Assembly (NCBI GenBank): GCA_049999805.1
Contig: JBNGIO010005654.1
Span: 1-23,686, forward strand
Direction: 5' to 3'
DNA length: 23,686 nt
From: Folioceros fuciformis
Lineage: Eukaryota > Anthocerotophyta > Anthocerotopsida > Anthocerotales
Numbering within the stretch: position 1 is the first letter of the stretch; the number at the start of each line of letters is the position of its first letter. Positions 1 through 7,915 of the stretch are shown here, in pieces. The position numbers and the translations under genes are program-made. The notes below the pieces were generated by a model, which had not been told where the DNA came from, ran no database searches, and saw only the letters and a list, made by a program, of their open reading frames with translations.

Positions 1-1039
1 CACCGCGTACCTATGACGAGACTTTCATGGCGTACCTCACTCAAGGAGATGCTACCTTTTCACCTCCCACTTCCGCGTCGCAAGTTGGGTCAAGCTATGC
101 CTTTTTCCCCTCGTACAGACAATAGTCATTTTTCTCTTCTCCACCACTCTTTTCCTCTTCTCCTCTACCTCCCCCTCCTTCCACTATTGCAAGCTTGCCA
201 TCTGCTACACCACCACCACCTGCTACCAAGTGGGAAGCTTGTGCCAAAGGAGTCGGATAATGCCACCACCACACAAACAAAAACTAGGCGCTCGTGAGGG
301 GAATTGTGGAAGGACCATCACGTCATCAACCTCATTCATGTTCGAGGAGGATTACAAGTGGAGTTTGACAAAACTCCCAAACAAGGTATGGTCCCTCATC
401 ACCCTACAGTGATTGTGCTTCTCATGTCTGATCGTACTTCCTTCTCACCCGTTCTCCTCGCACTGTAGAGGCATTGATGTATGGAATAAGGTGGTAATCA
501 AGCTGTCTTCTATTTGTCCCGACTTTGACAAGAATGGAGAAGCATGCCGACAAAAATGGAAAACAATCTACAATGACTATAAGCACGATAAGGCCCTGAA
601 TGGTATTCTAGGAAATGCCAGGTCTGATAAGTGTCGTTGGTTTGATCTTGTAGACAGGTACATGGGAGAAAGAGCTCATGTGGTTTGTCCCCTAGCTTCA
701 AGCCATGTGGATTCACATTCCGGCTCACAGATAAGTAGTTCACAGGAGGAAGGCCATGGAGACCCATCACTTGATCCCTCATGTTGTTCACAACCACAAG
801 AGCCAAGCGGTGTTGATGGGCATTCCAGTACACCTACTTCTCAAGGTATGCAAAATACGGAAGCTAAGAAGCGGTCAAGGTCTCGCAGTGATGGAGAAGT
901 AGATAATCATATGTACACTATGCAGCTCTTAGAAAGCCTTACAAGGAATGTAGAAAATAGTGAAGGCCAAAAAATTGCTTCATTACAGAGCTTGACTCAA
1001 GCCATCACTGTCTTGGTAAGTGCTCTAGGAAATAAGTGA
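1..1039 (+). pseudogene. PIF/Harbinger ORF1-like Myb/SANT protein, decayed
   Basis: The clear part is a trihelix/Myb-SANT-like DNA-binding domain of the kind carried by the second protein of PIF/Harbinger transposons. It is split by an 85-bp GT-AG intron (386-470). The first exon reads WKDHHVINLIHV from 307 to 385. The second (471-1039) continues GIDVWNKV...CRQKWKTIYNDYK and ends in a Ser/Gln-rich and then helical tail (MQLLESLTRNVEN) with a TGA at 1037. The tryptophan spacing and the CxxKWxxxxxDYK helix are what identify the family. The N-terminal part is broken. A Pro/Ser-rich stretch is open in the frame starting at position 3 but meets TAG at 123-125 and TAA at 258-260. The frame of the SANT exon has TGA at 295-297. 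The convergent transposase relic just downstream supports the call. The domain is known to help transposase entry into the nucleus and binding to element ends; here it is probably dead. The left end of the element lies outside the window or was not recognised. Confidence 0.7.
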
Positions 1040-1093
1040 TATGAAATGATAGCATCTTTCTAGCCTTAAATTGTACTAACTCTCACTTACATT

Positions 1094-2493
1094 CTAATCA
1101 CTCTCACTCATGCTTTCGGTCATTTCATTGTCATTCGGAAAAGTGTTCTGGATTACCTTGTGTGTCTTTGCACTGTACATAGCATGTCCGATGGCAGAAA
1201 TTCTTCGAACGCCTTCTACATACCCGGGAAGCTCAAGCTCATTTCTATCCCCGTTGTCATAAGTACCACCAGTATGAACTGAGGGCATGGCATTGCGAGC
1301 TCTTACTCCCCTGATTTCAAATAAAGATTCCCTTGCTACGTTACTTGCCTCTGTCTCCATATCACCAAGTACACAACTTTCACAATCATGAATTGCCTCT
1401 TCAAGCCATGCATTATCAAAACTATCCATTTCCTGTATGCACATGTTATGTAGGATAAGACATGCTTGCACCACCCTAGGGACATATTTCTGTTTCATGT
1501 CCAGCCGTTTAAGAAGGCACCTGAAACGAGCTTTTAACATGCCAAATGCACGCTCTACAGCCATGCGAGTACTACTCTGGACAAAGTTCCAATTCTGCTG
1601 TACTAGTGAAAATCCATCCTTCGAGCCTTTATATGGTGTCAACATGTAAATACAAGGCCAGTACCCTGCATCACCCACCAAACTATATTGTCCTAGCTTA
1701 CCACGATCACACATTTGCCCAAGTGTGGTACGCTTGAACAAGTTTCAATCATTAAGGCTACCTACCCAACTGAAATCATAATCCCATACATAGCAATGGG
1801 TAGAAAACAGTAAGTTGTAGCAACTGAGAGTAAAAGCCCTTGTTGTTATAATAGTCTGCCTTGTTGACAAAGGGTCCTACGATCGGTATGTGGCTCCCAT
1901 CCACAGCCCCCACAACAAATGGAATGCCTCTAATGGCTTCAAACTGGCTAGCATACTTCTAGAAGCATACGAGCCGTCGATGGCCATGAAATATATGTAT
2001 CATGTAAGGTTTGCACCAAAGCCGCACAAAATTGGTGAACACATACACAGACAGTAGATGTTCCATATCCAAAGAGATCCCCAATTACCTGCAATCTGTC
2101 ACCTCCTGCAAGCATGAGTAAGGACATAGCAACTTTATGTTCAAGTGGCACAGCTTTCCTGCATGAAGTATCTCGAGTTGTGAGGACAGGATTGAGCTTG
2201 GCACAGATGGCGTGAAATGTGGCTTTTCAAATGCGCATTCTTCTCTTGAACATTGCATCACTGTATGAGCCCATGAGCTGTTGGTCAAAGAGTGACTGGC
2301 TTCTCGCATATGTCCATATACTTCTGGAAATCAAAGAAGCCCAAGTATCTTGCAACTGCAAAACAACGCCCCAAGAACCCAACACCAAAACAACGCCCCA
2401 AGAACCCAACACCAATGCCAATGATGATGAATCAGCCACTTCAATGGCTACATACACAAGGACGCCCAATATGATTGCTTGCAAGAGGGGCAT
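1094..2493 (-). pseudogene. PIF/Harbinger DDE transposase relic (DDE_Tnp_4 type)
   Basis: Read on the minus strand, this encodes a Harbinger transposase in several broken pieces. The N-terminal piece (about 2493-2227) ends at TGA 2227-2229. It is followed in frame by KATFHAIC...PLEHKVAMSLLMLAGG and the helix-turn-helix DLFGYGTSTV. The first catalytic Asp is in GAVDGSHIP (codon 1899-1901), the second in VGDAGYWP (1670-1672), and the Glu in MAVERAFGMLKARFR (1553-1555). So the DDE triad is still legible, and ACLILHNMC follows it as in the family. Breaks seen are the stop at 2227, a frame change near 1955-1965, another near 1800-1840, and TGA at 1745-1747 just before FKRTTLG. With at least four lesions it cannot give a full transposase. 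The last piece (1741-1094, 215 codons) is the longest open stretch. It is convergent with the SANT-like ORF1 relic. No terminal inverted repeats or 3-bp target duplication could be fixed. Confidence 0.85.
2360..2413. repeat. 27-bp perfect tandem duplication
   Basis: Two identical 27-bp units (2360-2386 and 2387-2413), beginning aaaacaacgccccaagaacc, lie within the N-terminal part of the Harbinger transposase relic. They duplicate nine codons in frame (SWGVVLVLG-like on the minus strand). Confidence 0.9.
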
Positions 2494-2530
2494 GTCCGTA
2501 GGTTGCTTGCAAGAGGGGCATGTCTATAGG
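2475..2530. repeat. 28-bp near-perfect tandem duplication
   Basis: Two 28-bp units (2475-2502 and 2503-2530) starting ttgcttgcaagaggggcatg differ at only two bases. They lie at the outer edge of the Harbinger relic. The unit length is not a multiple of three, so the duplication shifts any reading frame across it. Confidence 0.9.
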
Positions 2531-2738
2531 TTCCATTGCAATCACGGCTCGTATCGTAGGTACAGCCAAGGGAATGTGGCAGTGCGATGGTGCGCAGACG
2601 AAACGATGAACGAAGCCACGAGATCAAGTACACTTTTATGTCTCTTATTATATCATCTAATAATAATGATAATATTTACATTTTATTATATTAAATAATA
2701 TGAATAAATAACCACATCATCACAATGCTGAAACCATT
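2531..2738. other. Non-coding stretch with AT-rich block
   Basis: No gene is seen here. From about 2636 to 2715 the sequence is almost entirely A/T, with runs such as aataataatgataatattt. It sits between the Harbinger relic and the target duplication of the LTR retrotransposon. It may be the end of the Harbinger element or an older insertion; no terminal repeats were recognised. Confidence 0.5.
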
Positions 2739-2743
2739 CCACC
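2739..2743. repeat. Target-site duplication, left copy (CCACC)
   Basis: CCACC directly precedes the 5' LTR, and the same five bases directly follow the 3' LTR at 8505-8509. Five base pairs is the usual duplication length for Ty3/gypsy integrases. The match fixes the LTR boundaries and shows that the element has not recombined since insertion. Confidence 0.9.
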
Positions 2744-2967
2744 AGTAATGGCATAAGTGAAATAAGGTGAAAGTTAAAAGTAGAAAGGTGAAAGCTAAAT
2801 CTAGAGCTGTCTTGATGAAGAAGCAAGTATGCTTCTTACTGCCTTTGGAAAAAAAATGTGTGTTCCAGGCAAAACCTCCTAAGAAGGATGGAGTTGTAAT
2901 GACCACTAGTATTCTAGGATGAGTGGTGTGTATCATTCCCAGTTTTAGCAGTGGCTTAGCTGTGGAG

Positions 2968-2975
2968 TATAAATA
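2968..2975 (+). promoter_or_regulatory. LTR TATA box (TATAAATA)
   Basis: A perfect plant TATA box in the middle of the LTR, repeated in the 3' LTR near 8140. Transcription of the element would start about 30 bp downstream, which would put the U3/R border near 3000. The start site is inferred, not seen. Confidence 0.65.
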
Positions 2976-3149
2976 GGCCAGTGTTAGGGTCTTAAGGATA
3001 CGGTGATACACTGATACACAAAGAGGCAGACAGTGAGAAGTCTAGCCTGGAGGCATAGCTGTGGAGGGCTTGAAGAGCAAGCTTGTCAGATAGAGTCGAG
3101 GGCAGTAGCCAGTGGGGCGTAGATCGCCAGACTCTTTGTAAGTATCTGG

Positions 3150-3155
3150 AATAAA
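3150..3155 (+). promoter_or_regulatory. LTR polyadenylation signal (AATAAA)
   Basis: AATAAA within ctggaataaagagc, about 175 bp downstream of the TATA box. In the 3' LTR the equivalent motif would direct 3' end formation of the genomic RNA. Confidence 0.5.
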
Positions 3156-3336
3156 GAGCAGCACCTAGAGGAGGTGGTCTGCGAGTCGTCAGTGGACGGC
3201 GGGCTACTTGGAGCCTAGTGCTGAGTCGTGTGAGAGGGAGTGAGTGAATTGCAAGTGGAGCGCTGCGGAGTGTTTAGACGAGATTCGAGGCCGTTGCTTC
3301 CTTTTACGCTGCGTAAGGAAGGGGGCGTTACTTAGT

Positions 3337-3348
3337 TGGTATCAGAGC
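3337..3348 (+). other. Primer-binding site for initiator tRNA-Met
   Basis: TGGTATCAGAGC is complementary to the 3' end of plant initiator tRNA-Met, the usual minus-strand primer of plant gypsy elements. It starts four bases (TAGT) after the 5' LTR ends. Confidence 0.92.
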
Positions 3349-3450
3349 ATAGTCTATTCCTCCAAGATGGCTAAGCGCTAGAGGATGCAAATACGAGAGG
3401 TTTCCCCTAATCCCCCGCCTCAATAACTCGAGGAAAATCAAGGCAAGGAG

Positions 3451-4551
3451 ATGCCGCCTACCGACTCAGCAGGGCCATCCGGAGACAAATCTGAAGATTG
3501 GAAGACGCAGATGATGGTCGCTTTACGACAAATTCTCCCCGAAATATTGCCGGAAGTTCTCCAAGATTTGACAGCATCTGGGAAAAAGGCAAGGAAGGAT
3601 CCACAGCCTATAGCTCTACAAAATGAGGAAGCGGAAGACAATCAAGATCCTTTTCATATCTTCGAAGCAGTTCCGAGGGCAAATCTGAAATTGACCGTGC
3701 CAGATAAGTATGAGGGAGTAAGGGATCTACAAGCTATTGATTCCTGGATTTACTCTATTGAAAGCTATCTTGCTTCATCTGGCCTGGAGCCTAAGCATTA
3801 CTTAGGAACTGTGGGCAACTTTCTCAAAGGGTATGCTTTGGTGTGGTGGCGAAGTTATTGTGCTAATGTAGCCCAGGGAAATCGAGCACACACCATCACA
3901 GACTGGGCATCTTTCAAAGAGGCCTTGAAGAAGCAGTTCCAACCTGCGAATGCTTTACGCTTGAGCCGGCAGCTGCTTGATAATATAAAGCAGACAGGTA
4001 CCGTACGAGAATATGTAGGTACATTCAGTGAAGCTGTTATGCATTGTACTTCAATGAGTGAAGTTGACAAACTACATCGCTTCATGGTTGGTTTGAAGGA
4101 CTGGGCTGCTAACAGAATTGAGTTGTATAGTCCAATGACCTTGGCAGAGGCCATAACAGCAGCAGATGCTATCTCAGATACCTTTCATTCCAACACATTC
4201 AACTCCTTAAGAAGATTTCGAGGTAATACCCGTGGACGGTATATGCAAACTAGGGTTTCTTCCAATAATGTTGCAAGAGGGACTCCCAAGGATAATGAAA
4301 GGAGTACAGTTGTAAGAGGCAACTCCAGTGCGAGCTTCCGTGGGAGAAATCGAGGAGTGCGCAGGGGGCGCGGACCTCAGAGAACAGTGACAATGGGTTC
4401 TCGGAAAGGAGTTTGTTTTGCTTGTGGAGAGCCGGGACATTACGCGAATGAATGCCCCAATACTCAACAAACTTTGAATGTTGTTCAAGACAACCCACAG
4501 CCCCAAAGACTCAGGATTACAGAAGTATCCGGATCTGAAAATCCCAAATGA
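3451..4551 (+). CDS. gag: Gag polyprotein of Ty3/gypsy element
   Basis: A 366-residue capsid/nucleocapsid precursor that forms virus-like particles and packages the element RNA. A Retrotrans_gag capsid region spans about residues 85-245, with the family landmarks LKGYALVWW, FKEALKKQF, VREYVGTFSEAV and LHRFMVGLKD. A basic Arg/Gly-rich linker follows. A CCHC zinc knuckle CFACGEPGHYANEC sits at residues 322-335 (Cys322, Cys325, His330, Cys335). The start at 3451 is chosen because the same frame upstream has TAG at 3379 and TAA at 3424; an ATG at 3367 lies before those stops. The ORF ends at UGA 4549-4551, and the frame then stays open into pol, so Gag is also the N-terminal part of a possible Gag-Pol fusion. 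Confidence 0.93.
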   Translation: MPPTDSAGPSGDKSEDWKTQMMVALRQILPEILPEVLQDLTASGKKARKDPQPIALQNEEAEDNQDPFHIFEAVPRANLKLTVPDKYEGVRDLQAIDSWIYSIESYLASSGLEPKHYLGTVGNFLKGYALVWWRSYCANVAQGNRAHTITDWASFKEALKKQFQPANALRLSRQLLDNIKQTGTVREYVGTFSEAVMHCTSMSEVDKLHRFMVGLKDWAANRIELYSPMTLAEAITAADAISDTFHSNTFNSLRRFRGNTRGRYMQTRVSSNNVARGTPKDNERSTVVRGNSSASFRGRNRGVRRGRGPQRTVTMGSRKGVCFACGEPGHYANECPNTQQTLNVVQDNPQPQRLRITEVSGSENPK

Positions 4552-4613
4552 CGGGATTGGCCACATGTTGCACAGGCTACATGTGGTGACTCTCAAGATG
4601 CTGAGGACAGCAT
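4549..4613 (+). promoter_or_regulatory. Candidate stop-codon readthrough signal between gag and pol
   Basis: The gag stop is TGA followed by CGG (4549-4554). Stem arm CCACATGT (4561-4568) pairs perfectly with ACATGTGG (4579-4586) around a 10-base loop, and starts nine bases after the stop. A second hairpin has arms ATGCTG (4598-4603) and CAGCAT (4608-4613) around a 4-base loop. UGA-CGG with a stem-loop about 8 nt downstream is the class II readthrough arrangement known from plant viruses such as tobra-, furo- and pecluviruses. The frame is open from 4552 to 7905. Use of the signal is inferred, not shown. Confidence 0.75.
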
Positions 4614-7600
4614 TATTCATAGGGCAGGTGGAGAGCTCATGTATATAGAAGGATGTGTGAATCGTGAAGAAGCGAAGATGTTGCTTGATCTAGCAGCAAC
4701 ACATAATTTCATTTCTCCTGGCAGAGCAAGTAAGCTCGGTTTGACATGGGCTAGTATTTTAGAGCCATGTACAGTGAAACAAGCAAAAGGAAAGCTGCAG
4801 TTCTTAGGACAGCTAGAAAAAGTTCCTTTGCAGATAGGCAATTGGACTGGACAAGCAAGCTTCACAGTTGTAGATATGGATGATCATGAAATCATTTTGG
4901 GCTTAGAATGGATGAAGGCCAATAAGGTATGTGTAGACGTGGACTCACGCACCATACAGATCGTAGGAGATGAAAAGCACAAAGTGAGTTGTGCAGTCCT
5001 TGAGCATCAGCTTGGGCACAAGATTGATGAAGTCATCTCTAAGAAAGAGCTCAAGCGTTGTGTCAAAAATGGAGAGGAACTCTATTTGTTGGTGTTGCAA
5101 GGACTAGAAGATGGTCTTGAGATGGAATCTCAGAAGCAACCAAAGATTCCAAAGGAGATACAGGATGTCTTAGATGAGTTTAAAGACTTAATGCCTACTG
5201 AGTTACCTCCTTTACCTCAACGGAGAGTTGTAGATCATGAAATTGATCTAAAGCCAGGAAGTGTACCGCCATCAATAGCGCCATATAGATTGTCGCTAGA
5301 TGAGCTTCAAGAATTGAAGAGACAAATGTCTAACTTGTTAGCCAAGGGCTATGTTAGAGTCTCAAAATCCCTATTTGGTGCGCCAGTATTGTTTACGCGA
5401 AAGAAGAATGGAGGATTAAGGTTATGCTTGGATTACAGAGCACTCAACCAGATAACAGTCAAAAATTCCTATCCTTTGCCAAGGATGGATGATATGTTTG
5501 ACAGGTTGAAAGGTGCTAAGTATTTTACCAGACTGGATTTGATGGCTGGTTATTACCAGATTCGCATCGCAGAAGGACATGAATACAAAACTGCTTGTAG
5601 GACAAGGTATGGATCTTTTGAATTTCTAGTCATGCCATTTGGACTCACTAATGCACCAGCCACATTTCAGACTCTCATGAATAGTATATTCAGAGATCTG
5701 TTGGATGAGTGTGTTGTGATCTATTTGGATGACATTTTGATATTCAGTTCTACCTTAGAGGAGCATGTCCAACACTTGAGGAAAGTGTTGGAAAGGTTAA
5801 GGGCAAATTCTTTGTTCTTAGCTATAACAAAGTGTGACTTTGTTAAGGAAGAAATAGACTTCCTTGGATTCATTGTCTCTGCTGATGGAATCAGGATGGA
5901 TCCTGGTAAGGTAAAAGCCATACAGAGTTGGCTGCCGCCAAGCAATGTGCATGAAGTGCGTATGTTTTTAGGATTGGCTAGCGTGTACAGAAGATTTGTA
6001 CCAATGTTTGCCAAAATTGCTGCCCCATTAACTGATCTCTTGAAGAAGGTGAAGACATGGAAGTGGGATGAAGAATGTCAAAGGGCATTCGAGTTTCTCA
6101 AGTTGAAACTCAGCACTACCCCAGTACTAGCAATCTATGATCCAAAGAAATATATAGAGGTGTATACTGATGCGTCAGATACAGCTATTGGAGGAGTGCT
6201 TATGCAAGAAGGTAGGCCAGTGGCTTACGAATCAAGAAAGTTGCATGAACATGAGAGGAAATACCCCACATATGAGAAGGAGATGACAGCCGTCATCAAT
6301 TGTCTCAAGATTTGGAGGCACTATCTTCTCGGAAGATCTTTTGTGCTGTACACAGATAATGTAAGTACAAGCTTCTTTTCTAATCAACTACGACTAAATG
6401 CTAGACAAGCAAGATGGCAAGATTTCCTAGCGATGTATGATGTGGAGATTAAGTACAAGCCAGGGAAGGAAAATCTCGTGGCAGATGCTCTTAGTCGCAA
6501 GCAGGAGTTGAGTTTAATGTCTGTTTTTAAGCTGAAGAATCCTAAACTAGCTACAACGCGGATGGTGATTGAGCCAAGGGACACTCACACGCAGATTAAA
6601 GAGGCTTATTTGCATGATCCATTAGTGCAAGATTGGATCAACGAGATGGAGCAACCGGGGTCTAAGTTTAAGCTTAGAAATGGCTTGTTAATGTTCAAGC
6701 AAAACAGGATTGTGATTCCTGATTCTCAAGAGTTGAGAAAAAAGTTGCTTGCAGAATGTCACGATGTGTTAAGTGCTGGTCATCGGGGAATTGACACAAC
6801 TTATGAGAAGTTGAAGAAGCTGTTTTACTGGCCTGGAATGTACAAACATACTGTAGAGTATGTGAAGTCTTGTGTAGACTGTCAGCAGGATAAAGTAGAG
6901 CAGACAAATCCACGAGGTTTGTTGCAACCCCTGCCTATTCCAAGTGGGCCTTGGAAGAGTATATCAATGGATTTTGTTATGCCATTGCCACCCAGTAATG
7001 GATACACAGCTATCATGACAGTTGTTGATAGGTTCAGCAAGCAAGCACACTTTATCTCCACGAAGAAGCAAGTGAAGGCTTTAGAAGTTGCTCAATTGTT
7101 TAAGAAGCATATCTATGTGTTACATGGATTGCCTATGCAAATTGTGAGTGATAGAGATCCCAGATTCACAGCGGAAATTTGGCAACAGCTTATGAAGAGC
7201 TTGGGAGTGCAACTATGTCTAAGTACAGCATATCACCCTGATACAGATGGATCTACAGAAAGAGTAAACAGAATCCAAGAGGAATACTTACGACACTATG
7301 TACAAATGGACCAAAGGAACTGGAGTAATCATCTTGAGGATGCAGAGTTTTGTTATAACAATACTGTACATAGCTCCACAGGCTATACACCTTTTCAGAT
7401 GACAGGTAACGAAGCAATGGACGCAGTTTCCATGTTGAATGCTGACGTGTTTGAGACAGCAGCAAGAGAACCACGTGAATTTATTGAGCAGTTAAGCGCC
7501 AGGCATGAAATTGCTAAGAGGATTTTGGCCAAAGCTCAAAACAGGCAAAAGAAGTTTGCTGATAGGCACAAGAAAGAGGCAGAATTTCAAGTGGGTGACA

Positions 7601-7905
7601 AGGTTTGGGTAAAGTTGAAACACTTCCCAGTACCTCAAGGATTGTCCCCAAAGTTAAGGCCTAAGTATGGAGGTCCTTTCGTAGTTCTAAAGCGCATTGG
7701 GAATGTGGCTTACAAACTACAACTGCCTAATTGGATCTTCTCTCATGATGTGTTTCATGTCTCTTTGCTGAAACCGTTTGTGATTTCGAAAGAGAATGAC
7801 GACATGAACAGATCTTGTCTGGGTTTCACTTCAAGATGTGCAACAAGGATCATGGATGATCTCACGTTATACTGCAGGTCATTGAGGACAATGACATCTT
7901 CCTAG
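4552..7905 (+). CDS. pol: Pol polyprotein: protease, reverse transcriptase, RNase H, integrase
   Basis: The frame is open from just after the gag UGA; the first ATG is at 4639 (1088 residues, numbering used here). The aspartic protease region has LLDLAATHNFIS with Asp17; the usual D-S/T-G triplet reads D-L-A. Reverse transcriptase carries RLDLMAGYYQI, MPFGLTNAPATF and the catalytic YLDD (362-365). RNase H has YTDASD, a Glu in KEMTAVI, YTDN and ADALSR. Integrase has an HHCC zinc region (GHRGIDTTY...CVDCQ) and a DD35E core with Asp778 (SMDFV), Asp838 (SDRDPRF) and Glu874 (GSTERVNR). The GPF/Y module KYGGPFVVLKRIG and HDVFHVSLLKPF follow. The product replicates and inserts the element through an RNA intermediate. 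The ORF stops about 40 residues after the GPF/Y module with no recognisable chromodomain. It has no start signal of its own near the boundary, which favours synthesis as a Gag-Pol fusion. Confidence 0.95.
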   Translation, partial: RDWPHVAQATCGDSQDAEDSIIHRAGGELMYIEGCVNREEAKMLLDLAATHNFISPGRASKLGLTWASILEPCTVKQAKGKLQFLGQLEKVPLQIGNWTGQASFTVVDMDDHEIILGLEWMKANKVCVDVDSRTIQIVGDEKHKVSCAVLEHQLGHKIDEVISKKELKRCVKNGEELYLLVLQGLEDGLEMESQKQPKIPKEIQDVLDEFKDLMPTELPPLPQRRVVDHEIDLKPGSVPPSIAPYRLSLDELQELKRQMSNLLAKGYVRVSKSLFGAPVLFTRKKNGGLRLCLDYRALNQITVKNSYPLPRMDDMFDRLKGAKYFTRLDLMAGYYQIRIAEGHEYKTACRTRYGSFEFLVMPFGLTNAPATFQTLMNSIFRDLLDECVVIYLDDILIFSSTLEEHVQHLRKVLERLRANSLFLAITKCDFVKEEIDFLGFIVSADGIRMDPGKVKAIQSWLPPSNVHEVRMFLGLASVYRRFVPMFAKIAAPLTDLLKKVKTWKWDEECQRAFEFLKLKLSTTPVLAIYDPKKYIEVYTDASDTAIGGVLMQEGRPVAYESRKLHEHERKYPTYEKEMTAVINCLKIWRHYLLGRSFVLYTDNVSTSFFSNQLRLNARQARWQDFLAMYDVEIKYKPGKENLVADALSRKQELSLMSVFKLKNPKLATTRMVIEPRDTHTQIKEAYLHDPLVQDWINEMEQPGSKFKLRNGLLMFKQNRIVIPDSQELRKKLLAECHDVLSAGHRGIDTTYEKLKKLFYWPGMYKHTVEYVKSCVDCQQDKVEQTNPRGLLQPLPIPSGPWKSISMDFVMPLPPSNGYTAIMTVVDRFSKQAHFISTKKQVKALEVAQLFKKHIYVLHGLPMQIVSDRDPRFTAEIWQQLMKSLGVQLCLSTAYHPDTDGSTERVNRIQEEYLRHYVQMDQRNWSNHLEDAEFCYNNTVHSSTGYTPFQMTGNEAMDAVSMLNADVFETAAREPREFIEQLSARHEIAKRILAKAQNRQKKFADRHKKEAEFQVGDKVWVKLKHFPVPQGLSPKLRPKYGGPFVVLKRIGNVAYKLQLPNWIFSHDVFHVSLLKPFVISKENDDMNRSCLGFTSRCATRIMDDLTLYCRSLRTMTSS

Positions 7906-7915
7906 TGGGGAAGAG
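7905..7915 (+). other. Polypurine tract
   Basis: GTGGGGAAGAG lies immediately before the 3' LTR and overlaps the pol stop codon by one base. It would prime plus-strand DNA synthesis. Its position independently supports the LTR start at 7916. Confidence 0.85.

Larger units (their letters stand above)
2744..3332 (+). repeat. 5' LTR, 589 bp
   Basis: Identical to 7916-8504 apart from two substitutions: an A in an A-run near 2854 that is C in the 3' copy, and a G near 2987 that is A in the 3' copy. It begins AGTAATGG and ends CGTTACT, so the ends form a 5-bp inverted repeat AGTAA/TTACT. A TATA-like box and a polyadenylation-like AATAAA lie inside in the order expected for U3-R-U5. Confidence 0.95.

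Noticed and set aside
13-297. 94-codon plus-strand frame at the left edge as an independent gene
   Set aside because: Leu/His/Pro-rich translation of a Pro/Ser-coding stretch in the wrong frame; better read as the decayed N-terminal part of the Harbinger ORF1.
2691-3011. 106-codon minus-strand frame in the 5' LTR, repeated in the 3' LTR (7902-8183)
   Set aside because: It lies across LTR control sequences, is antisense to the element and has no domain; its repetition is explained by the LTRs being copies.
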